Below, in pieces: positions 1 to 7,569 of a stretch of DNA of 64,000 bases. Every line of letters begins with the position of its first letter. Positions within the stretch are counted from its first letter, which is position 1. The translations under genes were made by a program, and so were the position numbers. The stretch is taken from assembly GCF_039541875.1 (NCBI RefSeq), contig NZ_BAABHB010000001.1:124001-188000 (forward strand). Direction: 5' to 3'. The stretch is from Nibrella viscosa (GTDB lineage: Bacteria; Bacteroidota; Bacteroidia; Cytophagales; Spirosomataceae). The notes under the pieces are model-generated. The model was not told the DNA's origin. It worked only from the letters and a program-made list of their open reading frames with translations, and made no database searches.

Positions 1-873
1 GAAGGCCACCGCTTGCTAGACAAACCCAATATCATCGGACACGAAGGGTTAGGCTATATTGAGGCCATTGGGGCCGGCGTTCAGGGGCGAAGGCCCGGCG
101 AGCGAGTGGTGGTCGAGCCGAATATACCCTGCCGGCAATGCCGCTTTTGTTTGACCGGACGGGGTACGATCTGCCTCAACAAGCGGGTAATCGGGCTGAA
201 CGAACCGGGCTGTTTTGCGGAATACGTGGTAATACCCGCTGCTTTTTGCTGGGCTGTTCCGGATGCTGTCTCAGATGCCGATGCGGTTACCATTGAACCG
301 ATGGCTGTGGCCTTACATGCGCTACTGGCGTCGGGTGCCAAACCGGGGGATACAATTGCCGTCATTGGCCTGGGTGCCATTGGCCTGTTGTTGACTCATT
401 TGGGGCTGGCGCTCGGCTACCGGGTATTTGTCACCGAGATCAACGCAGCGAAAGTGCAGATGGCTGTCGATTTAGGGGCAGAGGCTGTCTGCCCGCCGAC
501 CGCGCAGGGCGAGATACTAGCGCGGACGTGGTTAGCCAACGACGTTTGTGCCGTGTTTGAATGTGCCGGAACAAGTCTAACGGCTACCCTGGCCGCTGCC
601 GCTGCTCCCCGTGGATCGGCTATTGTGCTGGTTGGCCTAGCCGAAAAAGCAGCCTCATTTACGCCGTTGAAAATAGCCAGAGAAGGTATTACCCTTATTC
701 CTTCGATTATCTACGATCATCCATTTGATTTTAAACGTACCCTCCGGCTCATTGAAAGCCGTATAATTCAGCCGGGCTTCATTATTTCGCAGCAGCGTTC
801 GTTCGATGAGTTGTCGTCCGCACTGGTAACGGCTGCCCAGGGAAATGACAGCAAAATTCTGATCAACATCTGA
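1..873 (+). CDS. Zinc-dependent alcohol dehydrogenase family protein, 5'-truncated by the window edge
   Basis: The reading frame is open from base 1, so the true start lies before the window. What is visible is a medium-chain dehydrogenase: the GHE motif of the catalytic zinc site (residues 13-15 of the partial protein), the four-cysteine structural zinc loop (PCRQCRFCLTGRGTIC), then a Rossmann fold with VIGLGAIG. Family members oxidise polyols or sugar alcohols such as sorbitol, threonine or galactitol with NAD(P); the substrate here cannot be told. The catalytic cysteine is expected in the missing N-terminus. It is followed by a separately promoted SDR gene. Family call is firm, substrate unknown. 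Confidence 0.9.
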   Translation, partial: EGHRLLDKPNIIGHEGLGYIEAIGAGVQGRRPGERVVVEPNIPCRQCRFCLTGRGTICLNKRVIGLNEPGCFAEYVVIPAAFCWAVPDAVSDADAVTIEPMAVALHALLASGAKPGDTIAVIGLGAIGLLLTHLGLALGYRVFVTEINAAKVQMAVDLGAEAVCPPTAQGEILARTWLANDVCAVFECAGTSLTATLAAAAAPRGSAIVLVGLAEKAASFTPLKIAREGITLIPSIIYDHPFDFKRTLRLIESRIIQPGFIISQQRSFDELSSALVTAAQGNDSKILINI

Positions 874-934
874 CCTGATTGTGCCCGGTTTAGGATGATG
901 AGAAGACAAGGGTCAGGTATAAGCGGCTAATGAT

Positions 935-942
935 TACTTTTG
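935..942 (+). promoter_or_regulatory. Bacteroidota -7 promoter element before the SDR gene
   Basis: TACTTTTG matches the TAnnTTTG -7 consensus of Bacteroidota. It ends only 6 bases before the ATG at 949, so a transcript from it would start almost at the start codon (leaderless or near-leaderless). No clear TTG at -33 is seen. Confidence 0.5.
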
Positions 943-948
943 TGGGCT

Positions 949-1749
949 ATGTCGAAAGTTATTTTAATCACCGGAGCCTCTACCGGTTTGGGGGAGTCAA
1001 TTGCTACGTATTTAGCGCAGCGTGGGTATACAGTGTATGGTACCTCGCGGCAGGGAGATGGCACGGGAAAGCCGTATGCGATGCTCGCTATGGATGTGAC
1101 CAGCGCGGATAGTATCCAGCAGGGTATTGAGCAGATCAGGCAGCGGGAAGGGCGGCTGGACGTGCTCATTAACAATGCCGGGCTGGGTATTGCCGCGCCC
1201 ATTGAGTTGCTGTCGCTGACCGATGTGCAACGGGTGTTCGATACGAATGTGAGCGGAGTAATCCGGACCATACAGGCTGTGCTGCCGATGATGCGGCAGC
1301 AGCGGTCGGGCCTCATCATCAACATCAGCTCCATTGCTGCCGAAGCCGGCTTACCGTATCGGGGTGCCTACAGCGCCAGCAAGGCTGCGCTGGAGCGGCT
1401 GACCGAAGCACTGCGGCTGGAAGTGGCTCCGTTCGGTATACAGGCCTGCTCCATTCAGCCGGGCGGCACCCGCACCGATATCAACAAAAACCGGCTGCGG
1501 GCCGAGATTCCCGCCGATAGCGTGTACAAAGCCACCTTCGACCGGACCTATGAACTGATCGATCAAAGTGTCAGTGAAGGGATTGACCCGGCCGTATTTG
1601 GTCCCCTGGTGGAGTCTATCATCAAGGCGGAGCACGTGCAGCGGCTCTACCGGGTAGGCAAACCCCTGGAGAAAGTATCCGTGCTGCTGAAACGGATTTT
1701 ACCGGTCAAAGTCTACGAACGCATGATCCGGAAGCATTACGAGATGTAA
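949..1749 (+). CDS. Short-chain dehydrogenase/reductase (SDR)
   Basis: A 266-residue cytoplasmic NAD(P)-dependent oxidoreductase. The N-terminal TGASTGLG nucleotide-binding motif, NNAG, the catalytic serine (ISS) and YSASK (Tyr-x-x-x-Lys) appear in the classical order and spacing. I chose the ATG at 949 because SKVILITG follows at once, as is usual; a TTG nine bases upstream in the same frame adds only three residues. The C-terminal part (about 185-266) is longer than in minimal SDRs, as in SDRs acting on lipids or larger alcohols. Substrate unknown. A -7 box lies directly upstream, so it is probably its own transcription unit. Confidence 0.9.
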   Translation: MSKVILITGASTGLGESIATYLAQRGYTVYGTSRQGDGTGKPYAMLAMDVTSADSIQQGIEQIRQREGRLDVLINNAGLGIAAPIELLSLTDVQRVFDTNVSGVIRTIQAVLPMMRQQRSGLIINISSIAAEAGLPYRGAYSASKAALERLTEALRLEVAPFGIQACSIQPGGTRTDINKNRLRAEIPADSVYKATFDRTYELIDQSVSEGIDPAVFGPLVESIIKAEHVQRLYRVGKPLEKVSVLLKRILPVKVYERMIRKHYEM

Positions 1750-1786
1750 GGCTACTGTTAACGCTTATCATACCTTAAAACTCATC

Positions 1787-2356
1787 ATGGCAAAGGAGAA
1801 CAAGAAGGAATTGTCACCCGAACAACGGGACCAGCTGCTCAGCGTATTGAAAGCCCGTTTTGAGAAAAACCGGAACCGCCATGCCGGGCTTGAGTGGACT
1901 GCTATTGAGGCAAAGCTGGCGGCTAACGCCGGCAAACTGTGGTCACTCTCCGAAATGGAAAGAACCGGCGGAGAACCCGATGTGGTTGGGCAGGATACGC
2001 AGACGGGCGAATACCTGTTTTACGATTGTGCCACCGAAAGCCCCAAAGGCCGCCGAAGTCTTTGTTACGACCGGGAAGGGCTGGAGTCGAGAAAAGAAAA
2101 CCGCCCGGAAAACACCGCCATAGACGTGGCAACGGCCATGGGCATTGAGTTGTTAACGGAAGAACAATACCGGACATTACAAAGCCTCGGCACGTTTGAT
2201 ACAAAATCGTCGAGTTGGATAAAAACGCCGGCTGACATCCGCAAACCCGGCGGTGCTCTGTTTGCAGAGTACCGCTATGGCCAGGTCTTCGTATACCATA
2301 ACAGTGCGCCATCGTACTACGCCGTCCGGGGATTCCGTGGCTCGCTGAGGGTGTAA
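1787..2356 (+). CDS. DUF4256 family protein
   Basis: A 189-residue protein without signal peptide or membrane segments. It resembles the DUF4256 family: a charged N-terminal helix region, the stretch SLSEMERTGGEPDVVG and the C-terminal YHNSAPSYYAVRGFRG are what I recognise. Members are usually about this length and their function is unknown. The gene starts 37 bases after the SDR on the same strand and may be cotranscribed. A very basic, GC-rich alternative reading of the same DNA is a shadow. Family assignment is from memory of the sequence pattern. Confidence 0.8.
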   Translation: MAKENKKELSPEQRDQLLSVLKARFEKNRNRHAGLEWTAIEAKLAANAGKLWSLSEMERTGGEPDVVGQDTQTGEYLFYDCATESPKGRRSLCYDREGLESRKENRPENTAIDVATAMGIELLTEEQYRTLQSLGTFDTKSSSWIKTPADIRKPGGALFAEYRYGQVFVYHNSAPSYYAVRGFRGSLRV

Positions 2357-2479
2357 GCAGTGACCGGCCACCGGGAAGAGCTTTCCGCTGCTAATAAATA
2401 AAACATCATAAGTACAACCCTTACCCGCCAAAGTACAAATGAACACAGGGGCTACGACAAAACGTTCGTATATTTAGGA

Positions 2480-3716
2480 GTTAGCTGCCATTAAGACAGA
2501 CACTGTAAATTAGACAACCCAACATGAAGCACCTTTTTCTAGTAGTGGCAATTTTAGTTTCTGTAACTGCCAACACTTTCGGACAATTCATAAAAAGGAT
2601 TGATGGAAGTGAAATAACTGTGGACAGTTTGAATACAAAGATTGAATACCTAATGAACGTTGCAAATGTTTCGGGACTTGGCATTTCTGTATTCAACGAT
2701 AATCGGCCTGTTTTTAGCATGACATACGGACTTGCTAACGTTCAAAAAAATATTCGGCTGGAACAATCGTCTGTAATGTATGGGTGTTCTTTTGCAAAAA
2801 CTGTGTTTGCGTACATTGCGGCACTGTACGTTCAAGAGAAACTATTTGACCTTGACAAACCACTTGTAGAATATTTGAACAAGCCATTACCAGACTATAA
2901 GATAGACGGTTGGCGAAGAGGTTATCAGGATATCAAAGACGATGAACGATACAAAAAAATTACAGCCCGTATGTGTCTCACACATACAACAGGTTTTCCA
3001 AATTGGCGTTGGTTTGAAGCAGACAAAAAACTAAAATTCAAGTTCGACCCAGGCACACGTTACAGCTATTCAGGCGAAGGACTTTATCTGTTGCAATTTG
3101 TAATAGAGCAACTAACAGGTAAAGACTATGAAACAATTGCCCAAGAAAGAGTTTTTAAACCATTGGGCATGACTAATACAAGTTACCTATGGAAAACCCG
3201 GTTTGAGCCAAACCTCTGTTATGGACACAACCCAAAAGGCGAACCTTACGAACTGATGAAATGGAAAGAGGCAAGTTCAGGTGGCTCTATGAGTACAACT
3301 TTGGAAGACTTTACTAAATTTTTTACAACCCTAATTCGTAGCAAAGGACTTTCAAAAGAGAGTTTCAAGCAAATGACAAGTACACAAGTTAGAATTAAGT
3401 CAAGAAGTCAATTTGGACCGCTGGCCAAAATCGATAGCACGGAGAATGACAATATAGAATTAGGTTACGGTTTAGGCGTTGGTGTTTTTAAAACGCCATA
3501 CGGCAAAGCATTTTTTAAAGAAGGACACGATGATGGTTGGGGACACTATTCAATTTGCTTTCCAGATAAAAAAATTGCAGTTGTCATTATGACCAACAAC
3601 GATAACGGAGAAAGTATTTTTAAAGAACTTTTGGCTTACAGTATTGGTGACACTTTCACACCCTGGCGTTGGGAAAATTACATTCCATATGATGAGAAGA
3701 ATTAACGGCAGCTAAC
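2480..3716. repeat. Short inverted repeat flanking the serine hydrolase gene
   Basis: GTTAGCTGCC at 2480-2489 occurs inverted as GGCAGCTAAC at 3707-3716. Extended by one mismatch and TTAA on the inner side it becomes 14 of 15 bases. The two copies bracket the serine hydrolase gene and its leader closely, the right copy starting one base after the stop codon. A similar CCGCTAACA word follows the 6301 gene end. This looks like a cassette boundary, but it does not fit the integron attC core consensus. Confidence 0.4.
2524..3705 (+). CDS. Serine hydrolase of the class C beta-lactamase / DD-peptidase-like family
   Basis: A 393-residue secreted protein with a signal peptide (about 1-20, cleaved near TFG-QF). 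The beta-lactamase fold motifs are readable: SFAK (Ser-x-x-Lys nucleophile motif), a YSYSG segment at the YxN position followed by GLYLLQFVIEQLTG, and a late HDDGWGHYS replacing the usual HGGG/KTG. Members are esterases, D-aminopeptidases or penicillin-binding-like proteins rather than true beta-lactamases, so no resistance is implied. Its DNA is clearly more AT-rich than the flanking genes and it is bracketed by a short inverted repeat, which suggests transfer. Confidence 0.88.
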   Translation: MKHLFLVVAILVSVTANTFGQFIKRIDGSEITVDSLNTKIEYLMNVANVSGLGISVFNDNRPVFSMTYGLANVQKNIRLEQSSVMYGCSFAKTVFAYIAALYVQEKLFDLDKPLVEYLNKPLPDYKIDGWRRGYQDIKDDERYKKITARMCLTHTTGFPNWRWFEADKKLKFKFDPGTRYSYSGEGLYLLQFVIEQLTGKDYETIAQERVFKPLGMTNTSYLWKTRFEPNLCYGHNPKGEPYELMKWKEASSGGSMSTTLEDFTKFFTTLIRSKGLSKESFKQMTSTQVRIKSRSQFGPLAKIDSTENDNIELGYGLGVGVFKTPYGKAFFKEGHDDGWGHYSICFPDKKIAVVIMTNNDNGESIFKELLAYSIGDTFTPWRWENYIPYDEKN

Positions 3717-3947
3717 GAGGGGTTTGGCAATATACAGGCCGACGTATACGTTCGTTAACTTTTGATAGTCAGTTTGGCATCTTTACCGGCTCGACGTAAC
3801 GCTATTGGCCATTGAAGCTTGGTTTCAGCAGTAAATCAATAATTAACTTCAGTTGTGTGGCAGACGTAACACGGGATTCACTACAAATTGCTAACCCCTG
3901 AACATTAGTGCCAAGTGTAAACGACAACAGAAATAACAGAAAATACA
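3717..3947. other. Intergenic region, AT-rich, no gene recognised
   Basis: It separates the serine hydrolase from the Crp/Fnr-type gene. It holds scattered words (GTTAAC, GCTAACC, TGGCAATATA) of the sort often left between cassette-like genes in Bacteroidota accessory regions. I see no convincing -7 box, RNA or ORF. Confidence 0.4.
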
Positions 3948-4529
3948 ATGCAAGACATCTTATTTAACTTTATCTCAAAATACGTTTCTCTGACAGAAGA
4001 TGAGAAGAACGCATTACTTTCGCTAGACCTGTTTCACTCACTAAAAAAAGGAACCGTTATACTCAAAGAAGGGCAGAGGTCGAAAGAAAGCTATTTTGTT
4101 TTAAAAGGCTGTATTCGGGTTTATTACATCATAGATGGAGAAGAAAAAACAACTGCTTTCTACACAGAACTAGACGCCCTGACACCTCATTGTGTAATAA
4201 ATAATGCTCCTTCTGATTATTTTATAAGTTGTGTTGAAGACAGTATTCTTCTTATATCGAATACAGATATGTCAGAAGAAATAAACAGTAAATTTCCAAA
4301 ATTTGATAGTATGTGCCGAATGTTGTCGGAAGAATTATTAGCTAAACAACAAATAGACTTTGACGAGTTTAAGACATCTTCACCTGAAAAACGTTATCTG
4401 AACTTACTACAAAAAAGACCGGACCTTATTCAGCGCGTGCCGCAACACCAGTTAGCCAGTTATCTTGGTATAAAACCACAATCATTAAGCAGGTTAAGAG
4501 CAAGAATCTTGGAGAAAGATAAAGGTTAA
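3948..4529 (+). CDS. Crp/Fnr family transcriptional regulator
   Basis: A 193-residue protein with the Crp/Fnr layout: an N-terminal cyclic-nucleotide-binding-like beta-roll (about 25-115, including LKKGTVILKEGQRSKESYFVLKGCIRVYY) and a C-terminal helix-turn-helix (about 160-185, QHQLASYLGIKPQSLSRLRARI). No FNR-type cysteine cluster is present at the N-terminus, so it is not an oxygen-sensing FeS regulator. Bacteroidota carry many such small regulators with unknown ligands. It lies just upstream of a secreted-protein gene whose promoter has a Crp/Fnr-like palindrome, a plausible target. AT-rich like its neighbours. Confidence 0.9.
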   Translation: MQDILFNFISKYVSLTEDEKNALLSLDLFHSLKKGTVILKEGQRSKESYFVLKGCIRVYYIIDGEEKTTAFYTELDALTPHCVINNAPSDYFISCVEDSILLISNTDMSEEINSKFPKFDSMCRMLSEELLAKQQIDFDEFKTSSPEKRYLNLLQKRPDLIQRVPQHQLASYLGIKPQSLSRLRARILEKDKG

Positions 4530-4561
4530 GGTTTCATTATGGGCGTGCATGCTGAACAGTG

Positions 4562-4817
4562 TCAACCTTTGGGGTAGTCGAAGCGTTGTTGTTTGATGCG
4601 TTCCCCAACGATAATGCTGAACAGATTGATTGCTTCCTTCCAATTGTAAGTCGTCGTTTCTCACCGGTCTGCCGGCGCCGTTGAGTTGCAGGTTCCGGAT
4701 CGTTAGATAGACCAGCGTTTGTAAACCTGCATCTGCGCTAAAGGCACCCCTGGTTTTGCGGGGCCGCCCGGCGGTGACGTTACGAACCTGACGCGGGGTG
4801 GCCCGTGCCAGGTTGGT
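4562..4817 (-). pseudogene. IS256-family (mutator-type) transposase, C-terminal remnant with frameshift
   Basis: Read on the minus strand, the DNA encodes RQVRNVT, KTRGAFSADAGLQTLVYLTIRNL and, after a change of frame, TYNWKEAINLFSIIVGERI, ending in TGA at 4564-4562. This matches the order seen at the end of IS256-type transposases (RKVTKTRGAFPSD, LxLALRNI, WKEALNQFAILFGERV). Only about 85 codons survive, at least one frameshift is present, and no terminal inverted repeats or intact partner are visible. It is a decayed insertion sequence between the Crp/Fnr regulator and the first secreted paralogue, and it supports a mobile origin of this island. Confidence 0.7.
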
Positions 4818-4845
4818 ATGGCACGGCTGTAAAGACTTTTCATTA

Positions 4846-4861
4846 CTTAACTTAAGTGAAC
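4846..4861 (+). promoter_or_regulatory. Crp/Fnr-like palindromic operator, copy 1
   Basis: CTTAACTTAAGTGAAC contains a 14-base dyad TTAAC-TTAA-GTGAA, the architecture of Crp/Fnr sites (5-base half-sites, 4-base spacer). The same 16 bases recur at 6495-6510 and both copies end 22 bases before a TACTTTTG -7 box. The dyad centre is therefore about 41 bases upstream of the expected transcription start, the classical position of a class II activator site. Confidence 0.65.
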
Positions 4862-4883
4862 AAATTTTAGCATTTCGCCAATC

Positions 4884-4891
4884 TACTTTTG
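4884..4891 (+). promoter_or_regulatory. -7 promoter element of the first secreted paralogue
   Basis: TACTTTTG inside the segment CAATCTACTTTTGC, which is shared with the promoter at 6533. The ATG at 4921 follows 29 bases later. No good -33 TTG is present, as expected if an activator bound at 4846-4861 replaces it. Confidence 0.65.
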
Positions 4892-4920
4892 CCGTATTGT
4901 ATCACAAAAGAAGGAAAGAA

Positions 4921-5544
4921 ATGCAAAAGAAAAATTTATGTATTGGCCTTGCCTTAGTTGTGGCAAGCAGTTTACAAGTGAGTGCACAAAAGGCTAAACA
5001 AGACAGCACCTATAAAAAGTGGTTTATTGGTAGTTCACTCCTGATGTTAGGAAATTTGATTCCTGATGACCCAAATCCACCTGAATATATACAGTTAAAT
5101 GTTGGATACCGGATAACACCTAAAGATGTCGTTTCCTTTAGATTTAAACGGTCTATTTATTCCTGGCCATTAGGTATTCCTTTTGGGCCGTCATTTGATG
5201 CATCAGGACTAAACTATCCCGGCCATGCACGCATACTTGCGCCTACATTTGGATACCAGCGTTTTTGGTGGAAAGGTGTTTATACATCCGTTTATGCCTT
5301 GAATGCATTTGAAAAATATTTGGATGAGCATAAAAAAAAGATTGGAAACGGATACACCTTATATCTTGACGCCTATTTGGGTTGCCAGTTTAAGTTTTTT
5401 AAAAACCGCTTCTTTTTTGAACCAGCTATTGGAATTAGCTATTGGCCTATAAGGACTGGTGTTCCAGAATCTTTTAACATAGTTGAGAAAAATTGGCCTA
5501 ACTACTTTGTTCAGCCAGGGTTAGATTTTGGGTTTACATTTTAA
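4921..5544 (+). CDS. Secreted protein of unknown function, paralogue 1
   Basis: A 207-residue protein with a clear signal peptide (MQKKNLCIGLALVVASSLQVSAQ, cleaved after about residue 22). The mature part has alternating aromatic beta-strand segments (LNVGYRIT, TFGYQRFWWKGVY, FKFFKNRFFFEPAIGISYWP) and ends in a C-terminal phenylalanine (GLDFGFTF), the look of a small outer-membrane beta-barrel. It is a paralogue of the product at 6569-7198 (shared KQDS-YK-WFIG, LN-GYRIT, FFF-P). I start it at 4921 rather than 4798 because the promoter lies between. AT-rich. No family recognised. Confidence 0.8.
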   Translation: MQKKNLCIGLALVVASSLQVSAQKAKQDSTYKKWFIGSSLLMLGNLIPDDPNPPEYIQLNVGYRITPKDVVSFRFKRSIYSWPLGIPFGPSFDASGLNYPGHARILAPTFGYQRFWWKGVYTSVYALNAFEKYLDEHKKKIGNGYTLYLDAYLGCQFKFFKNRFFFEPAIGISYWPIRTGVPESFNIVEKNWPNYFVQPGLDFGFTF

Positions 5545-5683
5545 AAATTACACTGATTAACGGTGTCTATTGAATGTGCTATATTTCCCTCAAAATATGC
5601 TGCATTGCTTCAAGCGTTGATACAAATAAATGTTGCTTGTTTGCTGTAAGTAACATCCTGTGGCCATTAACAATTGTAGAAAA

Positions 5684-6301
5684 ATGACATTAAAAAAAAT
5701 TCACTTTGTATCTGGACTAACAATTGCAATTTTTATTAGTCTACATTTAGTCAATCATATGTTGAGTGTTTTTGGTGCAGATAATCATATTAACGTTATG
5801 AATACTATGCGATTAATTTATCGTAATATATTCGTCGAGTCTATTTTATTAATTGGAGTCTTTGTACAAATCATTTCAGGTCTGAAACTTTTTAAAAGTT
5901 ATAGAAAAATAACAACAACTAAGTTCGAAAAACTTGGCCTTTGGACAGGATTATACTTGGTAGTTTTTTTTATAATGCATATAAGTGCCGTTTTGGGCGG
6001 ACGTTTTTTCTTACATCTTGATACAAACTTTTATTTTGGTGTAGCTGGATTAAATTCTTTCCCGTATAATTTATTTTTTATACCATATTATGGACTGGCC
6101 ATTATTTCTTTTTTTGGACATATCGCTGCCGTTCATAGGAAAAAAATGAACGGAAATATTTTGAATTTTCCGCCGGAAATACAATCAATTGCGATTCTGG
6201 TTTTTGGTGTCCTTTTGACCATTTTCCTGTTTTTCGGTTTGACAAACCATTTTAAAGGAGTAACAATACCAAAAGAATATGAAATATTAATTGGTAAATA
6301 A
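5684..6301 (+). CDS. Membrane protein resembling a b-type cytochrome
   Basis: A 205-residue integral membrane protein with about five hydrophobic segments (near 8-28, 52-70, 93-113, 128-150, 168-190). Histidines sit inside or at the ends of helices (SLHLVNHML, FFIMHISAVLGG, FFGHIAAVH), as in the haem-binding helices of succinate dehydrogenase/fumarate reductase cytochrome b subunits, but no partner subunits are nearby. I place the start at the ATG at 5684; an upstream in-frame GTG would add eight unlikely residues. It lies between the two secreted paralogues on the same strand. Haem binding is inference. Confidence 0.65.
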   Translation: MTLKKIHFVSGLTIAIFISLHLVNHMLSVFGADNHINVMNTMRLIYRNIFVESILLIGVFVQIISGLKLFKSYRKITTTKFEKLGLWTGLYLVVFFIMHISAVLGGRFFLHLDTNFYFGVAGLNSFPYNLFFIPYYGLAIISFFGHIAAVHRKKMNGNILNFPPEIQSIAILVFGVLLTIFLFFGLTNHFKGVTIPKEYEILIGK

Positions 6302-6494
6302 AAATTCCCAGCCGCTAACACAAGTGCCCCCAGCCGTATCGAGGTGCATTTTGGTTTTGTTGGATGCTTCGAATTGATAATCAGCGAAGCTAACCCCGCC
6401 CGACCATAAATCTTCATCACGTTGTAATCTTCTGTTTAGGGATCAAACCACAATCAATTGTAAGAATTCTCGGAAAAATAAGCTAGATGCATTT
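6302..6494. other. Intergenic region, no gene recognised
   Basis: Begins with CAGCCGCTAACACAAG just after the membrane-protein stop, a word resembling the boundary repeats around the serine hydrolase gene. A minus-strand frame crossing it is a shadow of the membrane protein. Nothing else is identifiable. Confidence 0.4.
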
Positions 6495-6510
6495 CTTAAC
6501 TTAAGTGAAC
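6495..6510 (+). promoter_or_regulatory. Crp/Fnr-like palindromic operator, copy 2
   Basis: CTTAACTTAAGTGAAC, identical over 16 bases to the copy at 4846-4861 and at the same distance from the next TACTTTTG box. Flanking bases between operator and -7 box differ, so the operator and the box are conserved beyond what simple duplication of the whole region would show. Confidence 0.65.
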
Positions 6511-6532
6511 GACGTATATCATCACAACAATC

Positions 6533-6540
6533 TACTTTTG
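6533..6540 (+). promoter_or_regulatory. -7 promoter element of the second secreted paralogue
   Basis: TACTTTTG, 28 bases before the ATG at 6569. The 14-base context CAATCTACTTTTGC is the same as at the first paralogue. Confidence 0.65.
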
Positions 6541-6568
6541 CTGTATCATTAACGTAAGTTTAAAAAAC

Positions 6569-7198
6569 ATGCAAAAGAGAATTTTTTGGATTGGACTAAG
6601 CTTTGTTTTGGCAAGCAGCCTAAACGTAAATGCACAATATGCCAAACAGGATAGCGTTTACAAACGTTGGTTCATTGGGACTTCTTTATTTGTTCTATTG
6701 GGTAATTTTGATACAGAAAACCCACCCAACTTCGCTCAACTCAATATAGGCTATCGGATTACAGGAAGAGATGTAATTACAGTAGCTCCAAAAACCTGGA
6801 AATATGCCTGGCCAAATGGTATTCATCCATTTTTAAACAAAGCCTACAAAAAGCCAGAAGAAAAATTTCCAGGGTACATTCGTGAGTATGGCATAACTGC
6901 GTCTTACACACGGTTTCTATGGAAAGGTTTATATGCCCAGCTCGATGTGATGCCTACCTGGCAAGTTTTTGTCAATGACCATGGTAAGAAAATGACTGAT
7001 GGTTTTCAGATTTTCAATTCCTACCGTGTTGGTTATCACATCAAACTCTTCAAGGACAAATTTTTCTTTCAACCATCCATTTGTATGACACATCGTGCTT
7101 ATCATACACAATTGCCTGATGGATTTAAACAGCTTGATGATAAATGGTCTAAATTCATCTTTCCAGAGCCAGGACTTAATATCGGATTTAATCTTTAG
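6569..7198 (+). CDS. Secreted protein of unknown function, paralogue 2
   Basis: A 209-residue protein with a signal peptide (MQKRIFWIGLSFVLASSLNVNAQ) and the same layout as the product at 4921-5544: KQDSVYKRWFIG after the cleavage site, LNIGYRIT, a WKGLY strand, FKDKFFFQPSI and a terminal GLNIGFNL. The beta-rich, aromatic mature part with C-terminal leucine fits a small outer-membrane or periplasmic barrel. Overall the paralogues have diverged strongly except in these blocks, while their promoters kept an identical operator. Function unknown; AT-rich. Confidence 0.8.
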   Translation: MQKRIFWIGLSFVLASSLNVNAQYAKQDSVYKRWFIGTSLFVLLGNFDTENPPNFAQLNIGYRITGRDVITVAPKTWKYAWPNGIHPFLNKAYKKPEEKFPGYIREYGITASYTRFLWKGLYAQLDVMPTWQVFVNDHGKKMTDGFQIFNSYRVGYHIKLFKDKFFFQPSICMTHRAYHTQLPDGFKQLDDKWSKFIFPEPGLNIGFNL

Positions 7199-7243
7199 TA
7201 GTTTAGCGGTAGGCGAAAAGCTGATTTAAAACAACCACAGACG

Positions 7244-7290
7244 GCACTGCACCCACCCATTGTGGTTTGGCATAATGGTGGGTGCAGTGC
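7244..7290. terminator. Strong hairpin after the second secreted paralogue
   Basis: GCACTGCACCCACC (7244-7257) pairs perfectly with GGTGGGTGCAGTGC (7277-7290) across a 19-base loop, 45 bases after the stop codon. The following bases are moderately T-rich. Likely transcription terminator. Confidence 0.55.
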
Positions 7291-7569
7291 TTCGTTTGAC
7301 AGTTTTGTGGTAGGTTCAAGTGCAGTTTACTGATGAGCGGAGTAGCTAAATAAGCACCGGCTTAGTCCTGAGTGTACCTGCCGCTCCCGGCATTCAAACC
7401 GGAAAACCGGGCACCTGCCCTCGCTTTTCCGGCATTCGACCAGATCCTTTTTGGTAACTTTCTCTCGTCAAAGAAATTAGTTTGCTGAACCTTCGCGCTT
7501 TCAGTAACGGATGACCTTATGCCGGTCATCCTGCTCTATTTTTCTCTACCCTTTAACCGATATCTATTG
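7291..7569. other. Intergenic region, no gene recognised
   Basis: The base composition switches here from AT-rich to the GC-rich background. I find no perfect TAnnTTTG box before the esterase; GGTAACTTTC near 7454 is the nearest match. An in-frame ATG at 7519 lies in this stretch but gives a leader without the TAT motif at its N-terminus. Confidence 0.35.

Noticed and set aside
2524..3705. Beta-lactam resistance gene
   Set aside because: It has the fold motif SxxK but the later motifs are of the esterase/peptidase-like branch, so resistance is not supported.
2480..3716. Integron attC sites around the serine hydrolase
   Set aside because: The GTTAGCT/AGCTAAC words do not satisfy the GTTRRRY/RYYYAAC cores and no integrase is near.
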